Of a stretch of DNA of 64,000 nt, positions 21,873 to 32,539 are shown piece after piece. The position numbers and the translations under genes were made by a program. Below the pieces are notes generated by a model. The model saw nothing but the letters and a program-made list of their open reading frames with translations. It was not told the DNA's origin and did not search any database. Every line of letters starts with the position of its first letter. Within the stretch, counting starts at the first letter, position 1. The stretch is from the NCBI GenBank assembly GCA_024811115.1, contig JAKOGH010000042.1, positions 558,001-622,000 of the forward strand, read 5' to 3'. Source of the stretch: Terana coerulea. Taxonomy: Eukaryota; Basidiomycota; Agaricomycetes; Polyporales; Phanerochaetaceae.

Positions 21873-24103
21873 TGCGCACAAATGCTGGGAACACTGGCCT
21901 GCAGAACGAACCTGTGAGAGAGGAAAGCAAGCGCAGGCGCGCGGGGGCCGTTAGAAGAGAGCGCAGGCAGCGTGCGCACGGCGTGGCTGGCGTGCTGGCG
22001 TCAGCGGTAGTACTTCCGGTTATCAGCACACATGAAGTGCGCGTCCGGCGAGTGTGCATGGTGGGAACTGAGCTTGGCTTACCTGCTGATACGGAAAGGA
22101 CTCCGCGAGCCGTGACTTTACGTGCAGGTCGAGAAGCGGGCAAGGAGACCGCGCGAAATGCGATAGGCGCGCTGGCGACCTTCGAGAAATCCGAAACGCG
22201 ACTGCCGCGAGGCCAGGTCCCAGGTTCATGAATAATACCAGCAACGTTACCCCACACTACATGGCTCTAGCCTCTACTCGGAGATCTGTGGGGTAAAACT
22301 GAATGGCTTGCCACTGATATTAATTGATGACAACATACGTGGACTGGAAACGAGCGATTAGCATTTCAGAGAGGGAGGGCAAACAAGCAGACGGGGCGGT
22401 GGGTTACTGGATACTATACAAAATATGGCTCAGATAAAAATAATTCAGCCACAATATTCTCCAGAGAACAATAATTACCCTCGAAAACACGCGCTGCAAA
22501 GCTATGAACAGATGCCTGTGAATAGTAGGGCACGCGTGCGGCACCATGGTATATTATAAAACGGCGCGACTCGCCATGCTTGGTTCACGGCTACGTTCAT
22601 GCCTCCGTATTACAGCACTCTCCGGTCGTTACTCGGCGTTCTTGGCAGAAAAGCGGAGCTCTTCTTCCGTGGCAATCAGATACTATAGCGCACGGCGTTC
22701 TCGACCTTGACTTGCATTCAGACACAAAATCAGCCTGAGAAAATGAATGCATAGATCTACGGGAGGCAGGCGCAACGTACTGCAACTGCCAATCGTCTAT
22801 GCCCCGTTCGCCTGCATGTGGGTTACGAAGTCAAGTCTAGAGCGTTCCGGCTGTACATAGTTTTCAGTAATGACACTACGGCAACAGCGGTCGATGCTTA
22901 CAAAGACTGCGGTGCAGCGCTGAAAGATGAACCATGGATAACGGTCGGTACATGCCCGGGTGGACTGCAGAGACCGCTGTCACAATGTCCTACGCCGCAT
23001 TGAGCCAGACAATCTCGGGCACTTGGCAGCATATGCCACTAATGAACAAACGAGGACATACCAAGGACTTACGTAGTAAGTGTTGAGTTAGCGTAGGCTA
23101 AATGGAGATACCCGTGTGATAAGATTTAAGATGGTAGTGCAGGAAAGGGGCTGAGCACGTACGCCAGAGGGCATAGCGAAGAGCGAGAAATAGGACATTC
23201 CCTTGCGTCAATCTTCGCTGCGCGAAACATGTTAGCTTATATTATGGGCGGATCTTTGTGGCTACGAAACAACTTACGTATAATAGTGAGAGGACAGTGA
23301 GCACTATGATGCCCTACGTCAGCTCCGGTTCGGATATTCAGGAACAATCATCACGCACTATGAGTGCAGCCCCGTTTCAGCCGCACACACAGACACAATC
23401 TAATGGCTCGGTACATGTGGCGCTTCCGCTCGTGGTGAAAACCTCAGAGCAACTTGAACCTACTAGTAAGTGAATCATTCAAGTTCAACATGACAAGAGG
23501 CGTTCATGCGTACTTATGACAAGCACGGCCCAAAGCCATACATAAGTTCCAGCCCTCTGCTCCTCTGGGAAGATTTTGCTATGTTACGTATAGCCAGATC
23601 CTTCCAGAGGAAAACGTGACAGCGAGTGGCGGTGGGAAGATGAGAGAAACAGTAAGCGCCGTCGGGCGTCGGCGGCTTCTGATGGCACGGTGCGCCACAA
23701 TGCTTGGTGATCCCAGATCTGGTAATCCCGATCCATCCCAATTAGCCGTGGGCTCCCTCTGATTGGCCAAGCCATCGCATGTGTGCAAGCTTGCGTTCGA
23801 AGAGAAGACAAACAGGTTCATGCAGCCTCGAAAGCAAAAGCGCAGTATGGAATGTCGAGTGAAACAGCGCAAGACAAGGGTGCTTTATTGTACAAGATAC
23901 TGGTATACGGTAGCATGAAAAAGCAGCAGACAGCAACTGGCGACGAACTTTGGAGTATAAGCCGCCAACGAACGTGCGATCAACGCCGGCAAGTACAGCC
24001 ACGTATATAGCAAGGAATTTGGATAGCTTCAACGAGAGACCACAACAATTCATAATCAGGGTAAACGTTGGGGACGCATGCACAACAAGCTGCAGTCCAG
24101 AGC
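21873..24103. other. Large gene-poor gap
   Basis: Between 22260 and 23740 the sequence is AT-richer, with only short frames on both strands, and no domain was recognised. A plus-strand frame at 23258-23473 begins with GTG and has no support. The frame of the upstream acyltransferase-like gene stays open on the minus strand down to 23742, so its 3' end may extend into this gap. Confidence 0.5.
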
Positions 24104-25978
24104 GTACCTTCATAGGATCACAGGTCAAGCAGAATTCCCCTGCGGCGGCGCCGCACCACGCTTCGACGGCATAGCACGACGGACAGTCTGGGATCACGCG
24201 GCCGACGAACACGGCGGCCAGCGGCCCTGCATGCCCGTACGCAACCTCCACGATGTAGCCTGCGGCGACGATGGCCCACACCGCCGCAAACGCCGCGGAC
24301 TGCCCGCCGCGCGCGTACGGCGTCCGCGCGGCGTCGAACGGGTACGGGAGCGGCACGGGCGCGCTCCACGAGCCCTTGCCGACCTGCACGATCTCGCTGT
24401 GCCGCCCGCCCGCGAGCCCACCGAGCCCGCCCGCGCCGCCGTCGCACCAGAAGACGGCCGCGCCGGTCTCGGCGGCCCGCGCGCGCGCCTGCTCCCACAT
24501 CGCCAGCCCTACACTTGTGTGCCACGTCTTCGCGGGCGCGAGGACGAGCGCCGGCCGGCTCGACAGGGTAGTGAAGGACCCGCTCGCGGCGAAGTCGAGG
24601 CAGATGGAGACGGTGAGCGGGATGGGGCGGGTGTAGGCGGGTGGGGGCCCCATTCGGGCTTGGGCGTGCCTTTCGGTGCCTCCAAATCGAGAGCGTAGAT
24701 GGTGGGAGGTTCAGTCCCCGGGGTGAGGAAAAAGACTCGGCAACTGCCCAAGTCAATTATAGCGTTAGTTTACATTCCATTGATAGGCATGATACACGTA
24801 CTCGGGACAAGGTTCCTCTTCCTATACTCGAGGACAGGTGGACTCGAGGAATTGCTTTGGATCAAGGCAAATGCATTACGCCGTACGCCAGGCTCGCCTT
24901 TGCGCGTGTCCGGAACATACTCCTCGAAGGAAACACCAATAAACCTATTGGCCGCCTGTACACCATGGCTGATCTTCTCAAAGGCGTCATCGCGTTCCTG
25001 CGGGCTCTCGAAGCGGACGGCACTCTCAGGCCAGAGAATGACAGTCGAAGTACTGGTGAGACGGTTGGTTTCCAGGATGAAATCGTTTGAGTGTAGGATT
25101 TCCCGTGCCATGTCCTGCGGTAGATGGTCTGGGGAGTGCGCATGCAACTCTGAGCGGTGTTGTATGGGAAGAGTTGACGGGGAGAGGCATGACAGAGAAA
25201 AACCACGACGGGAGCATGAGCGCCACCAATGCCCCAGTGAGGACCAACATGCTGCGCGATCGGGAAAGAGACTTTGAGCCAGTCTCCTTCTGCGGTCGAG
25301 CGACCGCGCCGTAGTTTGGGATGCCAGCATGCTCGCCCAACAGAGGCTCCTGAGTCCACCAAAACATCCTCATCATGTTCACCTGCGCCTGCGCCGACCA
25401 GCCAATCTCCCAGCACCTCCGAGACAATGACCGCCCAGGCGGCAGTGATCCAGTCGATCCCCCACTGACCGAGGAAGGGCCTGGTCCACGCGTATGGGCC
25501 GAGTCCGAGTACGGGGCTCCATGTCACCAGCTGGCCTACAGGGCTTAGCTGTGACATCAAGCCCCATCCGGACGCCCACAGCGCAGGGAAGACCGTCAGG
25601 CGCGCCCAGGGCGCGCTGCCCGACGACCCGAGGCGACACCCGAGGAAGACGAGGGAGACGGCGAAGGCGGACGCGAAGAATGAGATGGCGCTGACGACGA
25701 CGACAGCGACGTTGGGCGTCGACAGTGCTTCGAGGCCAGGTGCAAGATGCGCGACGCCTGCGGAGACGGAGATCAGGGCGGCCTGGAGGGCACCTTTGGT
25801 GTAGCCGAGGGGGCGGGGGACGAAAGGTCCAGGCGGAGAGTCGTACGATGGCGACGAGTAGGATGACGGGGGTGAGGACTGGGGTGGGCGAGAGCGCGAA
25901 GAGCGCGACGAGCGACCCGGTGGCGGTGTAGACCGTTGCCGGGTGAGTAACGGCGAGTGACTTGAGTCGTCCCGACAT
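24104..25978 (-). CDS. Membrane nitrilase-fold protein, apolipoprotein N-acyltransferase (Lnt)-like
   Basis: The N-terminus is hydrophobic with several membrane helices (ALFALSPTPVLTPVILLVAI; VAVVVVSAISFFASAFAVSL). The second half is a carbon-nitrogen hydrolase domain with the expected triad: Glu in VILWPESAV, Lys in EYRKRNLVP and Cys in SICLDFAASG. This order and the membrane N-terminus match Lnt, which transfers acyl chains to protein N-termini; the fungal substrate is inferred, not seen. The frame breaks repeatedly. Runs at 25809-25813, 25815-25819, 24729-24733 and 24643-24647 each need one more base. Other breaks near 25400 and 25125 were not resolved. The start is ATG 25978. The 3' end is uncertain: a GTACGC donor follows DPMK near 24103, but the frame is also open to 23742. 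Confidence 0.68.
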
Positions 25979-26653
25979 GTTTTGAACACGACTCGTTGCA
26001 GTTCAAATATGGCGTGAGGTTGCGGGGAGGGCGAGAGGATGAAGGGAGGGGACAAGGCGCAGCTGCTGGTAGATAAAGTTCCAGGGGCGCTTGACTGTAC
26101 TCCGAACTCTACTACGAGTGAATCGAGGAAGAGGGAAGACGGACGAGGACGGTGCAAGGATAGGGCTATCTCTTCTCATCGTGCTGCGCGACGAGCAGAC
26201 ACAGTTGCTCGATGTCCACGACGGCCCAGACCGATGAGATGATCGGCGAGCGGAGGCATTTCCCTCGACCGGGAATTCGAACGTCGCGCCCCGCCGCGGC
26301 GACGACAGGGTCGCGCTGTCCCACGCCGGCCGCGTACGCTTCGTCGACGCTGGGGCGGAGCAGGGCCCCGGTGATGGAGCCACTTTGCGCGTTATTCGAA
26401 TACGAGTCGGCGTTTCGCAGGCGTTCTTCGGGTTTAGTCGTTTAGTCATAACCAGCCTCGATGTCAAAGCACGCACCGTCCTGATGCGCGTGCCGACGTC
26501 CGAGACTTTATTTATACACCCCTGCCCTCCGTACAACTACCAGCCCCTCTGCCCCCTCGCTCGCTCTCCCCGAGCCCACCACCACCGCTCCCTCCCGCTC
26601 TTTCCCTCTGTTCCCGACACGGGCTGCCATCCCCGCTCAGGCTCGCGGGCGCA
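25979..26653. other. Divergent promoter of the Lnt-like and opsin-like genes
   Basis: 675 bases. TTTATTTATA near 26507-26517, followed by a C/T-rich leader, points to the plus-strand opsin-like gene. A 177-codon minus-strand frame here has no recognisable domain. Confidence 0.5.
26507..26517 (+). promoter_or_regulatory. TATA-like element of the opsin-like gene
   Basis: TTTATTTATAC about 140 bases before the ATG at 26654, followed by a strongly C/T-rich stretch typical of well-expressed fungal genes. Confidence 0.45.
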
Positions 26654-27709
26654 ATGACAACGATGGCCGGCTCTTCCGCGCACGACGACGCCCCGACGCT
26701 GCTCGACGTCGGGCTCTACCTCACCATGCACGGCTACAACTGGTTCTGGGTCGCCTTCCTCTGCATGATCTCCTCGCTGCTGCTCACCGTCGCCCTGGAC
26801 CTGATGGTGCGTCTCCCCTCGGGTGCTCTCGGCCCAAAAGCTCATTATCTGCGGTGGACACGCAGCGGCCGCGAGGCATCCGTCTTTTCCACCAGATTGC
26901 GATCGTCGTGCTGACCACAGCGAGTCTGGCGTACTTCAGCATGGGCTTTGATCAGAGTGCGTATTCAGTTCTGTGGCGCAGCGACTTGATCAAGGGAACT
27001 TAACGGTCCTGCGCATTGATAGGCACAGCAAGCCCAGACTCAGAAATCAGCCATGGAGACGACAATCGTCCCATTTCCGTGAGTGCTAATCTTCCTGCGC
27101 ATTTACCGACCAGCTGAACTCTGCGCGCAGTACGTCTGGTACATCCAGTGGCTCATCAACCTGCCCCTCCTTCTGCTCTCCCTCCTCCTCGTCACCGGCC
27201 TCTCCCTCGCCGAAATCCTCGTCACGCTCTTCGCCGCGCTCGTCCTCGTCCTCGCCACCCTCATCTCCGCCGCCCACACGCCCTACACGTCTGCCGGCGC
27301 TGGTGCCGCGCTCCTCGCGCTCGCGTACATCCTCTACGTCCTCCTCGGCCCCGCGCGCACGTCTGCATTTGCCGCAGGCGACGCCTTCGGGCGGCGCTAC
27401 CTCGGCGGCGCCGTCTTCCTCGCGACCGCGCTCGCAGGGTACGCCATCACCTTCGCGCTGTCCAGCCACAACGCGTTCGCGGACCTGTGCAACGGCGGCG
27501 CGCCGCTGGCGCGCACGGAGCAGCTCGCGTGGCTCGGCGTGCTCGACTGCGCGGCGCAGCCCGCGTGGCTGCTCTTCTTCCTGCACCAGCTGAGCCAGAT
27601 CGACCCCGGCGAGATCTGCGGCGCGATCGCGCTCGGCGGCGGGGAGCGCGACCTGGAGGAGCTCGGCGCGCGGCGGACGCGCCGGCAGCGCGGGTTCCGG
27701 AGCTATTGA
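26654..27709 (+). CDS. Opsin-related 7TM protein (Hsp30/Yro2-like)
   Basis: Fungal microbial-rhodopsin-family protein of the opsin-related group. Exons: 26654-26806, 26866-26956, 27023-27078 and 27131-27709. Helix A contains YNWFWVAFLCMISSLLLTVA and helix B begins RGIRLFHQIAIVVLTTASLA. The helix C signature is YVWYIQWLINLPLLLLSLLL, followed by four more hydrophobic helices. In helix G the retinal lysine is missing: the segment reads VLDCAAQPAWLLFF, with Gln where rhodopsins have Lys. The protein therefore should not bind retinal covalently, like Hsp30 and Yro2, which are stress-linked plasma-membrane proteins. The tail is Arg-rich. An ATG at 26663 (MAGSS) is an alternative start nine bases in. 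Confidence 0.88.
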
Positions 27710-28551
27710 CGTGACGGCTCCTGGTGGTGTCATAGCTGCGAAGGTGAAGCGCCATGGACGGAGGACGACGAGGACGGTTTACGACGCACGACACTCATGA
27801 CGCGATGCGCCCGCGCATCTGTACGCCATTGCTCTGTACGATATGTGCCCCCGACGGCACACGGCGTCCCCCGGAGGTTACGCCTGGCCATCTCGCGCGG
27901 CAGGACTACTGTTGCGTAAAGTCAAATGGACCACGCCACGGGCCTGCAGCCAGGGATAACCCAGGGGTGCGCGCACTGCCGTTGGAGGAGGCCAACGACG
28001 CCTTGTAACACTATGCACCCAGCTGCTGTATGATCCCTTCTGCTGTATTATAGAGCCCCATCGGTGTGTACATTACCCATCCATTCATGCATAGTTGTCT
28101 TGCTTCCCCATACCTGCGTGTGTTGAGACCTTCAGTGTCGCCCAAGCTACGAGAAAATCCAACATTTATTGTGGTAAACGGTGCGTGTGCAGGATAGCAA
28201 GGCAATCTAAGGCTACGGCTACGAGAGAAGTACATGATTGCGAGGGTCGATAACGTAGAGTACATACAGCTCAGCAAGATACAACTAATAGGGAACGATA
28301 TCATGATACAGCTGCGAAGGCGTGGTGTATGGTCGGTACAACTGGTTATGGGTATGCTTATACAGATCCGTGAGTGATGCGTGCGGTGTGGCAGAATGAA
28401 ACAGATGGAAACCCGAACCACAATGGCGAATGTTGGGGCAAGCAGGGAGAGTCATCGAGAGCTGTCCAGCGTCGTAGGTTTTTCGTCGTCGTCGTCGTCG
28501 TCGTGTCATCGTGCCAGAGGCGAAGAAAGGAGCGCGCCGCCCGCGGCCCAC
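27710..28551. other. Gene-poor gap with a microsatellite
   Basis: 842 bases with no supported gene. AT-rich around 28010-28340. A (TCG)n trinucleotide run lies at 28485-28505. Confidence 0.5.
28485..28505. repeat. (TCG)n microsatellite
   Basis: About seven perfect tandem copies of TCG just outside the 3' end of the large minus-strand gene. Confidence 0.7.
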
Positions 28552-31500
28552 TCACCGCCTCGCCTTGCTCAGCTTCCCCTTCCCCTTCTCCCGCTCCCGC
28601 TCCCTCTCACTGACCCTCTCCCTCTCCCTCTCCCTCTCTCGCAGCACCCGCTCCTTCTCCCTCTCCCGCTCCTTCCCGCCCCCCGAACAAAAGCTCACGA
28701 TCCCGCCCCCGCCCTCTTTCTCCCGCTCCCGCTCTCGCTCGCGCCGCGGCGGCTCGTCGGGCACGACGACGACCTGGCCCGCCCACACGGCGGCTCCGGC
28801 CGGCGCGGGCCCCGCCCTGCCCTTCTTCAGCACGTTCTTGCCCGCGCTCATCGGGATCGCCTGCGCCTGCGCGCGCCTTGGCGCAGGCAGCGTCGCGCTG
28901 TACTTCAGGCTCGCGCCGCTCGTGCTCGGCGCGTACCCGCCGCCGCCGTGCCCGTGTGCGCTCGTGGACGCGTGCGGGTAGCCGTGTGCGGGGGCGGGGC
29001 CGCCGCGGGCGTGGGAGGACGCGGCGTGCGTGGTCTGCGAGGCCGGCGCGCTTGCGGGCGGCGGCGGGAGGGGTGTCATCTGCTGCAGTGGCGTCGGCAT
29101 CACGAGCTTCTTCGGGTAGTAGTGCGGTGGGCGCTGCTGACCCGAGCCCTGGCTCCGCCCGGTCGTCCCCGTCGCGTACGACGTCCCCGAGCGCACGCTC
29201 GGCGCGGCGCCGCCCCGCTGCGATGGTGCCGATCCCTGAGACGGGGCGTGGGAGGGTGCATAGTGGGATGAGCTGTATGCTTGGGGGGCCGGCGCAGGCG
29301 GCGGGAGCTGGATGTCGGGCGTCGGCGGCGGCTCGTAGTTGAGCGTTGTGCTTGTGCTCTGTTGGACGGGCTCGGGCGTCCTGTTCGGCGCGGAGCGGGA
29401 GCGGCTCAGCGTCGACCGCGAGGACTGCGGCTTCAGTTGCTGCTGAGGTGGCCCCGCCGGGGTTGTACGGGCGCAGGGTACGGGCGGTGCAAGACGTTTG
29501 ACTGGTGCGAGGGTTGCTGCTGATATAGCTGGGGCTGGTATGGCTGCTGGGCCGGCACACCCTGCGGACCCTGCTGGTACTGCCCGTGCCCACTCACACT
29601 AGAACTCGACCCGCTGCCTCCAGACACCCCACTCACCATCGACACGGACGGCGCCGACTGGCCCGAATGCATCGAGAGCATCGAGTGCCCCTCGCTCGCG
29701 CTGCGCGCGCCGATGCCACTGAGGTTATGCTCCGGCGGCGGGCTCGCGACCTGCGCGATACTCATCCGCTTGTCCCGCCTCTCATCGCCGCCGCCGTGTG
29801 CCCGCGCCATCTCGCTCGGCGTCGGCGAGAACAGCGGCGGCACAATGTCGTCGCGCGGCCCGCGCAACATGTGCGCGTTCATGAACGGCTGCGCGAGCAC
29901 GGGCGAGAACGGCGCCTGCGGGCTCATCGGCGTGGGCATGGTGCCCGCGAGGAAGGGCGCGGGTGCGGCGAGCGGCGGGAAGATTTGCCCGGGCTTGACT
30001 GCGAAGGAGGTCACGGCTGGGTCGAGCGACATCGGAGGCGGCTTGCGGTGAGACTACACAACACAGGCTCCTGTCAGAATGGCCGCAACCCATGCAACCC
30101 AGCAAGCCAAGCTCGACCTTTTTTGAAGCACTCCCACTCTGGCTCCCCGCACTCGCGCCGTTCTGCGCCGCAAAGATCTTCGCCCCTCGCCCCTCGTTGT
30201 TCTCTTCCCCTCGCCCTCCTCCTTCTTGCTCGCCTTTGCGATCGCCTCGTACGGCCCGTGGTGGTGCCACGCGAACCCGAGCGGGTCCGTCTCGTCCAGC
30301 TCGTCAATCTTATCCAGATCCCGCGGCGGCGTCGACACCGACACCTTGCGGCTCCGTGTCTTCGTCATGGGCACCGCACCCGCGTTTGCCGCACTCGAAG
30401 CCGCCTGTGTGGAAGATGCGGACGGCGCGGCCGAGGGGAAGGTCGTGGTAGATGCGGCAGTAGGGACAGCAGCGGGTACGGGTACCGTCGTCGCACGCAC
30501 CGGCACCTCGCGCGCCGGCGGGATGTGGAGCTCTGGCGCAGACACGTTTGCTTGCAGCGCAGGCCGCTGCTGGGCCGACGCCCCGCCATCACGGTGACTA
30601 CGCGAGCTCTTTGCCGACGTCGAGGACACCGCGGTCTTCGAGCTCGCTTGTGAATGCGACGAGTGCGACGAGTGCGACGCCGCGACGCCCGGTGCGGCTG
30701 CGGAGTGACTTCGGTACGGTGCGTCGCCGTACGGGTCGACGACGAGCCCATCGGGCGTAAGGGTGATATGGCCTTGCGGGTTGTACTTCACGTCGCCCGT
30801 CGTGGGCGCAGCAGTTGCTGCTACGGTCTCGGTGCGCGCCGGTAGAGGCGTGTATGCCGGCGGCGGGACCGCCTCCTGCTGAGTAGTTTCTGGCTCATAC
30901 TGCGCTCCATGTGCCGATTTCTTCTCCTTCCGTCGCTCCCGATCCTTCTCGCGCTCGAGGCCCTTGTCGTCCAGGTACCCTCCATCTTCGGAGTGATATG
31001 ACTTCTTAGTATCATCCGCGTGCCTACGATGCTGGTGCTGGTGGTGATGGTGATGCTGGTCGTGGTGGGGATCGAAGCCGCCGTGCACAGGCGGCGGCGT
31101 GAGCGGCTCGTCGACCGAAGCCACCGACGAGGCAGACGAGCCCGGCGAGTGGCGCGGCGTAAAAATCGCGTATGGGTCGGGCGAATACTCTTCCGGCGAC
31201 GGATTCGCAACGCGCAGACTTGACTGTGATTTCGAAGAGGCAAGCGAGACGTCCCCACTGTGCCCGCTTAGACCGCGCGCAAAATTCGACGCGGAGGATG
31301 ACTTTGACGACTTGGACGCCTTCGAGTGCGCGGACGAAGACGAGGTATTTGCGCTGGCGTCTGCGGGGGCGCTGGACTTGTCCTTCCGCGCCTTGTGCAA
31401 TTTCTTCCTATCGCTGCCCGTGCTTGCCATACTGAGATCTCCAGTGGACCGGTCTGCGTCAGGCGCAGCCTTGCTCCAGAACGATAAACGAGCTCCCGGA

Positions 31501-32328
31501 GAGGGTTCAGGTGGTACGACGGATATTTGTTTCGTCCTTAGCCGGGGGGCTGGCGGATCGTCGTAAGGTGCGGGCTCGTCGTACGCAAGGTGGACGCTGT
31601 CGTGCAAGCTCGGGACAACGGAGGCACGAGGGTCACGCACACTAGTATAACTAGCATTTGGGTAGCTATTCTGGGCGTGCGATTGGGAGGAGGAGGTGTA
31701 GGAAGAGCGCGTATATGCGGAGGCATCATCCGGTCTGGGGCTGTCTGAGTAGTATGCGCTTCCTGGGAGGGGCACGCCATTGCTGTCTACCGCAACCCAT
31801 TGGGGCGCTGGTTGCGGCGGGCCGTAAATGGATGTGATGTCGCGCTTTGGAGGGTGCGTGCTGGAGCGGGACGATGAGGCGGAGGGATATGGCTGTGGGT
31901 AGGTGAGAGTATATTAGTATACCATCGGAGAAAATAGAATAGAGCTGCGCAATGAGGCAAAGTGAAGCAAGGATAGAAACGTCCGAGGAAAGTCAGGAAG
32001 AGAGACGTACCTGATTGCCTGCAACAGGTAGGATCTCCTCTCTCGAATTCATCGCATAGTAGTGGCCGAACGGATTTGCCCTTGGGTCTTGAGAGAACGC
32101 GGGGTCGTCTTGGGGGACAGACATGGCCATGGCCGGGTAGTGCGGCATGCTCGCAGGTGGACCGTATATCGAGGGATTGTGAGGCGGAAGGGGCGAGGAA
32201 TGGTAGTAGGCTGGGTCGTGTGGGAGAGCAGGCTGGGGGTAGTAGGCACTGGGCTGATAGCGTTCGTCATGAATGGCGCCGTCATGGGGAGGACGGGGGT
32301 AAACATGGTGGCTCGCCGAGCGGTACAT
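28552..32328 (-). CDS. Long low-complexity protein with a Pal1-like motif and RE-rich tail
   Basis: Three exons: 32328-32011, 31892-30118 and 30053-28552. The N-terminus is Tyr/Pro/His-rich (HHVYPRPPHDG). The middle is Ser-rich, with a His tract (HHDQHHHHHQHQHRRH) and a charged segment (DDKGLEREKDRERRKEKK). Near the end of exon 2 lies DELDETDPLGFAWHHHGPYE, matching the DP-G-WHH-PY block of the protein at 15399-18748 and resembling Pal1. The tail holds KNVLKKGRAGPAPAGAAVWA and then a long Arg-Glu alternating run, ending KGKGKLSKARR. Two frame breaks, at 30207-30210 (C4 on the plus strand) and 29459-29462 (G4), are fixed by one base each. The donor at 30117 (GTCGAG) is weak. Function unknown; a cortical or morphology role is a guess from the motif. 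Confidence 0.68.
28612..28650. repeat. CTCTCC-type polypyrimidine repeat inside the coding tail
   Basis: Tandem CCCTCT units on the plus strand encode the alternating Arg-Glu tail of the minus-strand protein. This makes the tail length prone to slippage. Confidence 0.6.
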
Positions 32329-32539
32329 CCCGTACACCGCAGCGGGAGAGGCAGCTAGTTGGGAGGAAAGGGTCTTTGTGGGTGCAGAAGAAGAGGAGGC
32401 GGCATCGCTTTACGGCCCAGACGCAAGGCCCCGCGGCCCATGGCCAGTGGCGCTATTGTCGACACACGTGAGCTACACGTGGGCGCGAACAACGCGTTCG
32501 CCGGCGCCTCCGTCCTCTGTTCAGCTGCAGCGACCTGCG

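Noticed and set aside
26003..26536. 177-codon minus-strand frame
   Set aside because: It lies in the divergent promoter of the Lnt-like and opsin-like genes and shows no domain or splice context.
27086..27733. 215-codon minus-strand frame
   Set aside because: It is antisense to the opsin-like gene and rich in Arg/Glu, as expected for a shadow of hydrophobic GC-rich codons.
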